NCBI RefSeq assembly: GCF_007995155.1
Contig: NZ_CP042593.1
Location: 3,266,001-3,330,000, forward strand
DNA: 64,000 bases
Direction: 5' to 3'
Source: Cytobacillus dafuensis
Lineage (GTDB): Bacteria > Bacillota > Bacilli > Bacillales > Cytobacillaceae
Shown: in pieces, positions 57,365 through 64,000 of the stretch
Layout of the letters: every line of letters starts with the position of its first letter
How positions within the stretch are numbered: the stretch's first letter is position 1
The notes under the pieces: generated by a model
The model's database searches: none
Told to the model about the DNA's origin: nothing
The model's input: only the letters and a program-made list of their open reading frames with translations
Position numbers and translations under genes: made by a program

Positions 57365-58633
57365 TTGAATGATAAACATGTAAAATTAAGCGTTAAAAAC
57401 GTAACAAAAATATTTGGGAAACAATCCAAGAAGGCATTACAGCTATTAAGGGAAGGCAGTTCTAAAGAAGAAATCCTGAAAAAGACCGGCTCGACTGTCG
57501 GTATAAACCAAGCTTCCTTTGATGTTTATTCAGGTGAAATTTTTGTCATCATGGGACTTTCAGGAAGCGGAAAATCAACTTTAGTCCGGACATTAAATCG
57601 ACTTATCGATCCAACTTTGGGTGAAGTTTGGATTGATGGAAAAGAGATAACAAAAATGAAAAAGGATGAACTAAAGAATGTTCGTCGGAAAAATATAAGC
57701 ATGGTTTTTCAGAAATTTGCTTTACTTCCACACAGAACGGTCCTTGAAAACACGGAATATGGTTTGGAAGTGCAAGGAATTGAAAAAGAAGTAAGAAAGC
57801 AAAAAGCAATGAAGGCATTAAAGCTTGTTGGTCTAGAAGGCTATGAAGACCAGTTTCCTAAACAACTAAGCGGAGGAATGCAGCAGCGTGTCGGACTTGC
57901 AAGGGCTCTGGCAAATGATACAGATATTCTATTAATGGACGAAGCCTTCAGTGCGTTAGATCCTCTAATTCGTAAAGACATGCAGGACGAATTGCTTGAA
58001 TTGCAGTCATCGATGGAAAAAACGATTATCTTTATTACCCATGATTTAGACGAAGCTCTTCGAATTGGGGATCGAATTGCCTTAATGAAGGATGGGGAAA
58101 TTGTACAAATCGGCTCACCTGAGGAAATTCTAATGAATCCTTCTAATCAATATGTTGAGAGATTCGTTGAGGATGTCGATTTGTCTAAAGTGCTGACAGC
58201 AGGTCATGTAATGAAACGAGCTGAAACCGTACAAATTGATAAAGGGCCTCGGGTTGCTCTACAAATGATGAAGGATCTTGGTATATCAAGCATCTATGCA
58301 GTAGATAAGAAAAAGACGCTTATTGGCACCATTCATGCTGCAACTGCTAAAACAGCAGTTGAAAAGGGGCAAAATTTACAAGAAATTGTAGATCGGGATG
58401 TACAAAAGGTTGCAAGTGATACATTGTTAACGGATTTATTTGATAAGGTTTCAACTGCGACAATTCCAGTTGCAGTTGTTGATGATAATCGTCTTCAAGG
58501 CATTCTTGTCAGAGGTGCTGTAATTGGAGCGCTGGCAGGAAACAATGAGGTCATTAATGTTTTAGAAAAAGCGAATAATCAAGTTGCTGTAAGTCAGTCC
58601 GAAAAGGGGGTTGTGAATAAATGGAAAGCTTAA
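57365..58633 (+). CDS. opuAA: Glycine betaine ABC transporter ATP-binding protein OpuAA
   Basis: 422 residues. ABC domain (~1-270): Walker A GLSGSGKST, Q-loop VFQKFALLPH, signature LSGGMQQRVGLARAL, Walker B ILLMDEAFSALDP, H-loop ITHDLDEAL. Tandem CBS domains (~280-405) sense ionic strength in the family. TTG start 8 nt after gggagg. Osmoprotectant uptake. Confidence 0.96.
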   Translation: MNDKHVKLSVKNVTKIFGKQSKKALQLLREGSSKEEILKKTGSTVGINQASFDVYSGEIFVIMGLSGSGKSTLVRTLNRLIDPTLGEVWIDGKEITKMKKDELKNVRRKNISMVFQKFALLPHRTVLENTEYGLEVQGIEKEVRKQKAMKALKLVGLEGYEDQFPKQLSGGMQQRVGLARALANDTDILLMDEAFSALDPLIRKDMQDELLELQSSMEKTIIFITHDLDEALRIGDRIALMKDGEIVQIGSPEEILMNPSNQYVERFVEDVDLSKVLTAGHVMKRAETVQIDKGPRVALQMMKDLGISSIYAVDKKKTLIGTIHAATAKTAVEKGQNLQEIVDRDVQKVASDTLLTDLFDKVSTATIPVAVVDDNRLQGILVRGAVIGALAGNNEVINVLEKANNQVAVSQSEKGVVNKWKA

Positions 58634-59466
58634 TTCCAAAACTACCGATTGCGGATTGGGTTGATCAATTTGTTGAATGGCTGACCATCACTTTTGAAGC
58701 AGCCTTTAACGGTGTTTCAGAAGGACTTGAAACTGTTGTTGAAAGTCTTGTTACAGGATTAGGATTCATCCCATCCTATCTATTTATGATCCTATTAAGT
58801 TTGTTAGCATGGAGGCTAGCATCAAAAGGAATTGCACTTTTTACCATCATTGGGTTGTTCTTAATTGATAATTTAGGCTATTGGGAACCGATGCTTGAAA
58901 CATTGGCTTTAGTATTAACTGCTGTTGTTCTTTCAGTCATTATTGGTGTCCCAATCGGAATCTGGGCATCACAGAGCAAGAGAGTGAAACAAATTGTTAC
59001 ACCAATATTGGATTTAATGCAGACAATGCCAGCATTTGTGTACCTTATTCCTGCAATCTTCTTCTTTAACATTGGGGTTGTTCCAGGTGTAGTAGCATCT
59101 GTTATTTTTTCCATGCCTCCGACAATCAGATTAACAATATTAGGAATCCAGCAAGTACCGGCAGATATTATTGAAGCTACTGAGGCATTTGGTTCCACAA
59201 CAAGCCAGCGATTATTAAAGGTACAGCTTCCCCTAGCCATGCAAACAATCATGGCTGGAATTAATCAAAGCATTATGCTGGCATTATCTATGGTTGTCAT
59301 AGCATCTATGGTTGGAGCTCCAGGACTTGGAGCGGATGTCTATCGTGCAGTTACACAGATTCAAATCGGAAAAGGTTTTGAGGCTGGTCTAGCTATTGTG
59401 GTTATTGCCATCATCCTTGACCGTATTACCCAAAATATAGGAATCAAAAGACAAGGGGGAAACTAA
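58621..59466 (+). CDS. opuAB: Glycine betaine transporter permease OpuAB
   Basis: 281 residues, ProW-type permease. About six to seven transmembrane helices and the EAA loop (IIEATEAFGSTTSQRLLKVQLPLAM). Overlaps opuAA by 13 nt. The start ATG is within the opuAA 3' end, behind aaaagggggt. Confidence 0.96.
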   Translation: MESLIPKLPIADWVDQFVEWLTITFEAAFNGVSEGLETVVESLVTGLGFIPSYLFMILLSLLAWRLASKGIALFTIIGLFLIDNLGYWEPMLETLALVLTAVVLSVIIGVPIGIWASQSKRVKQIVTPILDLMQTMPAFVYLIPAIFFFNIGVVPGVVASVIFSMPPTIRLTILGIQQVPADIIEATEAFGSTTSQRLLKVQLPLAMQTIMAGINQSIMLALSMVVIASMVGAPGLGADVYRAVTQIQIGKGFEAGLAIVVIAIILDRITQNIGIKRQGGN

Positions 59467-59467
59467 G

Positions 59468-60379
59468 TTGAAGAAAATATGGTTGTCCGCTTTTATGGTG
59501 TCTGTTCTCACAATAGGACTAGCGGCATGTGGATCAGACAACGCTAGTAAAAATGAAAATAAAACAGATAAAGGAGATACAAAAGCTTCGGTCGGGGAAA
59601 GTGTTGATTACAAAATCATCGGTATCGATCCAGGTGCAGGATTAATGAAGGCAACAGCAGCTGCTGTTGAAGAATATGAACTTAGTGATTGGAATGTAGT
59701 AGAAGGCTCAGGTGCTGCTATGACTGCAGCATTTAAAAAGGCATATGACAAGGAAGAGCCTATCATTGTAACTGGGTGGACACCACACTGGATGTTCTCC
59801 AAATTTGATCTGAAATATTTAGAGGATCCAAAAGGCGTATACGGCGGTGAAGAAAATATCAATACGATCGCACGTTTAGGGCTAGCAGAAGATCATCCAT
59901 CTGCCTACAAGGTTCTTGATCAATTCAATTGGACTGCAGATGAAATGGCAGATGTAATGGTAAAAATCACTGATGGAGAAGATCCAGAAAAAGCTGCCAA
60001 TGAATGGGTAAAAGCAAATGCTGACAAAGTGTCTACATGGACAGAAGGTGTAGAAAAGGTAGACGGTGATAAAATAACATTGGGCTATGTAGCTTGGGAT
60101 AGCGAAATTGCAAGTACAAATGTCATCTCACAAGTATTAACAGAGCTAGGATATGATGTTACCCTTCGCCAGCTTGAAGCAGGCCCATTGTGGGCCGGAG
60201 TAGCTGACGGAAGCCTCGATGCTAGTGTCGCAGCATGGCTCCCCCTCACCCATGCTGATTATTATGAAAAGTTTAATGGCAAATTTGAGGACCTTGGCGC
60301 AAATATGGAGGGAACTAAACTTGGATTAGTTGTTCCTGCTTATATGGATATTGATTCGATTGAGGATTTGAAAAAGTAA
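59468..60379 (+). CDS. opuAC: Glycine betaine-binding lipoprotein OpuAC
   Basis: 303 residues. Lipoprotein signal peptide with lipobox LAAC, Cys21. Substrate domain contains the tryptophans of the betaine aromatic cage (TGWTPHWMF, YVAWDSE, AAWLPLTHADYY). TTG start after aaggggg. One nt after opuAB. Confidence 0.96.
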   Translation: MKKIWLSAFMVSVLTIGLAACGSDNASKNENKTDKGDTKASVGESVDYKIIGIDPGAGLMKATAAAVEEYELSDWNVVEGSGAAMTAAFKKAYDKEEPIIVTGWTPHWMFSKFDLKYLEDPKGVYGGEENINTIARLGLAEDHPSAYKVLDQFNWTADEMADVMVKITDGEDPEKAANEWVKANADKVSTWTEGVEKVDGDKITLGYVAWDSEIASTNVISQVLTELGYDVTLRQLEAGPLWAGVADGSLDASVAAWLPLTHADYYEKFNGKFEDLGANMEGTKLGLVVPAYMDIDSIEDLKK

Positions 60380-60388
60380 TAAGAAAAG

Positions 60389-60418
60389 GAAGGCAATGTC
60401 ACTTATGGCATTGCCTTC
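60389..60418. terminator. Bidirectional terminator between opuAC and the response regulator
   Basis: gaaggcaatg-tcacttatgg-cattgccttc, a 10-bp stem with T-rich flanks on both strands. Confidence 0.85.
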
Positions 60419-60420
60419 TT

Positions 60421-61023
60421 CTATATCCAGCCTTTCTCCGCCGCAACAGTAATTGCTTCTATCCTATTTTTCACGTGCAGCTTACTTATGATTTCAGACA
60501 TATAATTACGGACGGTCCCTTGTGATAAAAAAAGGATTACAGAAATTTCTTTCGCTGTTTTCCCGTCCGCAACCATTCTTAACACTTCTCGCTCACGTTC
60601 AGTTAATGGATTTTCTTCCTTCATGCTTCCAAAAACTAATTCAGGAGAAAATTCCCGTTTTCCTTTCATCACATTTCTTATCGCTACTGCCAGATCATCA
60701 CTTGATCCATCCTTTAGCAAATACCCATGTACGTCCACTCGAACTGCACGTTCAAAATATCCAGGTCTTGCAAATGTTGTTAATATAATAATTTTGCAAT
60801 CTGATCCAAGAGTCTTCAATTCTTCCGCTACTTCCAGACCACTTTTAATTGGCATTTCAATATCCATAAGGCAAACATCTGGCTTTAGAGCAAGGATTGA
60901 TCGAAGCGCTTCCTCCCCATTTTTCGCCTGTGCGATTACCTCTATATCCTCTTCGAAACTAAGAAGTGACCCGAGTGCTCCGCGAAGCATACCCTGATCC
61001 TCTGCAATGACAATTCTAATCAT
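60421..61023 (-). CDS. NarL/LuxR-type response regulator (YvfU-like)
   Basis: 200 residues. Receiver domain with Asp8/9 region EDQ and phosphoacceptor Asp54 (CLMDIEMP). LuxR HTH at ~135-195 (LTEREREVLRMVADGKTAKEISVILFLSQGTVRNYMSEI). Overlaps the kinase gene by 4 nt. With the kinase and ABC genes it matches the B. subtilis yvfRSTU layout; also similar to DesR/LiaR. Confidence 0.9.
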   Translation of the reverse strand: MIRIVIAEDQGMLRGALGSLLSFEEDIEVIAQAKNGEEALRSILALKPDVCLMDIEMPIKSGLEVAEELKTLGSDCKIIILTTFARPGYFERAVRVDVHGYLLKDGSSDDLAVAIRNVMKGKREFSPELVFGSMKEENPLTEREREVLRMVADGKTAKEISVILFLSQGTVRNYMSEIISKLHVKNRIEAITVAAEKGWI

Positions 61024-62150
61024 GAGATAACACCTGCCTCTCTTTCTTTAACGATAACCGGAACCGTTATCATAAGCTTAGTTCCATTTTCAGATGTTAA
61101 ATTCAAGTCTCCATCAATTAATACAAGCCTTTCTGTCATCCCTTTCAAACCATTTCCATATTTATTATTAGAGTTAAGACCCTTTCCATCATCATGAATA
61201 CTCAGCAAGATCTCCCCTGCCTTTTCTAAAATACAAACGAGACATTTTTGGGCCTGGCTATGCTTAACCACATTCGTCACAGCCTCCCTTAGACATAAAC
61301 TCAGTATATTTTGAGTTAGTTCTGGAATACCCTTTAACTTCGAGTCACCCTGCAGCTCATAAGAGATATTTGCAGCTTCTAGAATAGATTTAGCATGAGT
61401 TAACTCCTCTTCTACCGATATCGTCCGCATATCGGAAACAAGCTCTCTCACCTGTGCAAGGGCCGCTCGAGAGGTTCTTTCAATTGCTTTGACCTCTGTT
61501 AATGCCTTCTCAGAATCCTTCGTTATCAGCTTTCCAACGAGCTGACTTTTCAATGTAATTAAAGATAATGTATGGCCAAGAGTATCATGGAGATCACGGG
61601 CAATCCTCATTCTTTCCTCACGTTTGACCAATTCTTTAATTGTTTCATTTGCTTCGTTTAATTTTTGTTCGAGCTCCAATTTACTATTCATAGATCGTAT
61701 ACCAAATGGTGAAATAAACATAATCACAATAAAAGGGATAAAATATAACATGCTGGCAGAAAAGAATACATCCGAATGCAAAAATAACGGTATAATAATT
61801 GCGATTGCAAAAAGGATCAGTGCATTATAAAATTTCTTTTTGTCCGTAAACCAGCCAATGAAATTTGCTGGGAAAAATCCTAAAAAAATATTATTGATAT
61901 TATAAAAGACTGCCAGAATAAGAATAATTAAAACTTGAATGATCAGCCATTTTGAAAAAGACTTCGTGTTAAAATAAAGCTTCCGGTATGCGACAGTAAA
62001 CAATAATACCAATGCATATCCGACAAACCTTTTCCAGTCAGATTCATAAAAGATATAATAAATTGGCATAAATAGATAAATCAAAAAGATATATGGAAAG
62101 AATCCATATCTCTCTGGGAAAAATTCAAATTTCCCCTTCCTCTTTTTCAT
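61020..62150 (-). CDS. Sensor histidine kinase, HisKA_3 type (YvfT-like)
   Basis: 376 residues from the ATG; a GTG two codons earlier overlaps the permease stop. Four to five transmembrane helices in the first ~155 residues, without a large external sensor, as in DesK/LiaS-type membrane sensors. Phosphorylated His in RIARDLHDTLGHTLSLI; C-terminal HATPase with AVTNVVKHSQA and DDGKGL. Confidence 0.9.
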   Translation of the reverse strand: MKKRKGKFEFFPERYGFFPYIFLIYLFMPIYYIFYESDWKRFVGYALVLLFTVAYRKLYFNTKSFSKWLIIQVLIILILAVFYNINNIFLGFFPANFIGWFTDKKKFYNALILFAIAIIIPLFLHSDVFFSASMLYFIPFIVIMFISPFGIRSMNSKLELEQKLNEANETIKELVKREERMRIARDLHDTLGHTLSLITLKSQLVGKLITKDSEKALTEVKAIERTSRAALAQVRELVSDMRTISVEEELTHAKSILEAANISYELQGDSKLKGIPELTQNILSLCLREAVTNVVKHSQAQKCLVCILEKAGEILLSIHDDGKGLNSNNKYGNGLKGMTERLVLIDGDLNLTSENGTKLMITVPVIVKEREAGVIS

Positions 62151-62155
62151 ATACA

Positions 62156-62896
62156 CTACACCGCCGCTTCCTGCTTTCTCCTAATATATCCCGATAATAG
62201 CATAAAGAGGAAGAGATAACCTATTAGAATCATAATATTTTTCAGCTCCGGACTGTTTCCACGAATAATCTGCCATGCCCCATTCCCAAAATTATATGAA
62301 GGAAGCCACTTCCCAAATGCTTGAACGAATTCTGGCATTATTTCCATCGGCATCCACATTCCGCCCGAAATAGCAAAAATCATATAAATAACATTACTGA
62401 CTCCTGATGCAGTATCCACCCTCTTCATTGTTCCAACTAATGTTCCTAAAGCAAGAAATGGAAATGATCCTGCCAATATCCATAGTCCGCTCATTAGCCA
62501 CTCGTATACTGTAAGTGTAACATCATTAACAATTGCACCAGTTGTAAAAATGATTATTATTGAAATAAGGTGAATGACCGTTTGCCCAATCATTTTAGCA
62601 GTAAAATAGGCATAATCAGATAGAGGAGTGATACGCATAAACATAGCCCAGCCTTTTGTGCGTTCCTCAACAAGCCTAATGCCTAGCGTCATAATCGCTG
62701 ATCCCATCACACTGAATGCTGTCATTGACATCAAATAATGAGCTTGCCAAACCTGCTTATCCTGAATATCCGTATTAAAGATTTTTGTAAAAATGATATA
62801 AAATAGGATTGGCATAAAGAGAGACCAAAAAACAAAATATGGATTCCGCAGAATTCTAATCGTCTCTGCTTTACATTGCATTCTAAACGCATTCAT
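62156..62896 (-). CDS. ABC-2 type permease (YvfS-like)
   Basis: 246 residues, about six transmembrane helices (~22-42, ~55-80, ~100-125, ~135-160, ~165-190, ~220-240). Pairs with the ATPase gene upstream; gaaggagg SD. Substrate unknown; might be an antimicrobial, a lipid or another membrane-active compound. Confidence 0.9.
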   Translation of the reverse strand: MNAFRMQCKAETIRILRNPYFVFWSLFMPILFYIIFTKIFNTDIQDKQVWQAHYLMSMTAFSVMGSAIMTLGIRLVEERTKGWAMFMRITPLSDYAYFTAKMIGQTVIHLISIIIIFTTGAIVNDVTLTVYEWLMSGLWILAGSFPFLALGTLVGTMKRVDTASGVSNVIYMIFAISGGMWMPMEIMPEFVQAFGKWLPSYNFGNGAWQIIRGNSPELKNIMILIGYLFLFMLLSGYIRRKQEAAV

Positions 62897-62897
62897 A

Positions 62898-63797
62898 TTA
62901 GATTGCCTCCTTCTTTTCAGTTAATTGCTCAAAGGCTTCATCAAGTCGGCCATGATCAACTTGAACTCCACTAATTTTCAATCTCATCTCGAATAATGCT
63001 GCAAGCACTTGATCAGTATTATCTGTTTCGACATATATGCGATTTTCATTTCGGTATACATGTGAGACACCAGGAATCTTCATCAATCCCTCAAATGAAA
63101 TGCTATCAGTTGAATGAAAGGAGACAGACTTTCTAGTTAGCTTAGCTTTCATTTCCTCAGGTGTCCCATCCTCTACAATGATTCCATTTTTAAACAAAAT
63201 AATTCTTTCTGCTGTATCATCTGCTTCCTGAAGGTAATGCGTTGAAAACACAATCGTCTTTCCCCTTTTCTTTAATTCATGGATAGTATCCCAGAAACGT
63301 TTTCTAGATGTTATATCCAATCCTACTGTCGGCTCATCGAAAAAGAGCAAATCGGGATTTCCCGCCATCGCAAGTGCAAAGCCGAGACGGCGTTTTTGAC
63401 CACCTGAAAGTTTATCAGCTTTCTTTTTCAAATCACCCTCACTCAAGCCTGTCAATGAAACAATTTCATCAAAGGCAATAGGGTTCGGATAATAGCTTCT
63501 GAATAACTGAATGACTTCTTTTACCTTTAAGGCATCAATAACACTTACCTCCTGTAGCATTGCGCCAATTCGCTCACGCACCTTCTTCTCCTTTGGATGC
63601 ATATTAAAAATTTGTACCTGACCACTTGTTGGCTCAAGCAATCCAAGCATCATCATGATTGTAGTCGTCTTTCCAGCTCCATTCGGACCAAGAATTGCCA
63701 CAATCTCACCCTTTTTTATCGAAAAAGAAATCTCATCAACTGCTTTTTTATTTTTATACGTCTTTGAAACATGATCGAGCTGTACTATTGTTTCCAT
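62898..63797 (-). CDS. ABC transporter ATP-binding protein (YvfR-like)
   Basis: 299 residues from METIVQLDHVSKTYKNK, whose ATG lies 5 nt after gcggaggtgg. Walker A GPNGAGKTT, signature LSGGQKRRLGFALA, Walker B LLFFDEPTVGLD, H-loop STHYLQEAD. First gene of the four-gene unit ending with the response regulator. Confidence 0.93.
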   Translation of the reverse strand: METIVQLDHVSKTYKNKKAVDEISFSIKKGEIVAILGPNGAGKTTTIMMMLGLLEPTSGQVQIFNMHPKEKKVRERIGAMLQEVSVIDALKVKEVIQLFRSYYPNPIAFDEIVSLTGLSEGDLKKKADKLSGGQKRRLGFALAMAGNPDLLFFDEPTVGLDITSRKRFWDTIHELKKRGKTIVFSTHYLQEADDTAERIILFKNGIIVEDGTPEEMKAKLTRKSVSFHSTDSISFEGLMKIPGVSHVYRNENRIYVETDNTDQVLAALFEMRLKISGVQVDHGRLDEAFEQLTEKKEAI

Positions 63798-63920
63798 TGC
63801 TTCCACCTCCGCCACTTCTACCCTCATTATAATTCGGAGGAAATTATTGGTTTAGTGGATAATGTCATTTCTTACAGATGACATTTGTCATTTTGCTTTT
63901 ACTTCGTTTGGAAAAAAACA

Positions 63921-63945
63921 AAAAAAGAGCCGCATACAGCAGCCC
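63921..63945 (-). terminator. Terminator of a gene beyond the right edge
   Basis: Minus strand gggctgc-tgtat-gcggctc (two G-U pairs) followed by a T-run. Its gene would lie right of the window, reading left. Confidence 0.55.
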
Positions 63946-64000
63946 TTCTCACTTCTTCATGAAGTTTATCCCATTATATGATAGCCTGAATCTACATATA

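Noticed and set aside
1..64000. CRISPR arrays, tRNA or rRNA genes, prophage modules
   Set aside because: No regularly spaced repeats, no cloverleaf or rRNA-like segments and no phage structural genes were seen by reading; Pip/YhgE alone is not a phage gene.

Overview
The window looks like a chromosomal segment from a low-GC Gram-positive endospore former of the family Bacillaceae. Evidence is the near-complete spoIIIA operon, spo0A and spoIVB, GGAGG-type ribosome binding sites with frequent TTG and GTG starts, and a gene order that follows the yqi/yqh part of the Bacillus subtilis map. The genus cannot be fixed from this window alone. No rRNA, tRNA or CRISPR array was seen.

Layout. 1-17.1 kb: bacilliredoxin brxB, then meaB-mutB-mutA (methylmalonyl-CoA mutase and its chaperone) and the branched-chain amino/keto acid operon ptb-bcd-buk-lpdV-bkdAA-bkdAB-bkdB, behind a near-perfect sigma-54 (SigL) promoter and the activator gene bkdR. 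Leucine, isoleucine and valine are deaminated (bcd), oxidised to acyl-CoA (bkd/lpdV) and either used to make ATP (ptb/buk) or passed through propionyl-CoA and methylmalonyl-CoA to succinyl-CoA (mut). The bkdB-mutA gap holds a highly structured repeat whose minus strand resembles Bacillaceae-1 RNA. 17.2-30.2 kb: yqiK, a YycC-like small gene, spo0A with a SigH promoter and 0A boxes, spoIVB, recN, argR, tlyA, dxs, ispA, xseB, xseA, folD, nusB. 30.5-38.4 kb: yqhY-accC-accB and spoIIIAA-AH; spoIIIAD appears to start at an ATT codon.

39.4-48.1 kb is an accessory island between the SIMPL-domain gene and efp, which probably once met at a shared terminator. It is bounded by a perfect 39-bp direct repeat of the SIMPL gene's 3' end, and the terminator hairpin is duplicated as well. 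Inside are a complete IS231-like IS4-family element, at least two transposase remnants, a MocR-type regulator divergent from an MFS transporter, a truncated acetyltransferase gene, a DUF1284 protein and a YhgE/Pip membrane protein. The last two lie between inverted IS-end-like sequences.

48.1-64 kb: efp, papQ, yqhR, yqhQ, yqhP, yqhO, B12-dependent ribonucleotide reductase nrdJ with a candidate NrdR-box pair, the glycine betaine transporter opuAA-AB-AC with a divergent GbsR-type regulator, and an ABC exporter plus two-component system laid out like B. subtilis yvfRSTU.

Four families of intergenic repeats are scattered through the window: about 245 bp (19.4 and 39.4 kb), about 140 bp (18.1 and 53.4 kb), the tttgtctagctcc family (38.4 and 48.7 kb), and the Bacillaceae-1-like element (5.8 kb).
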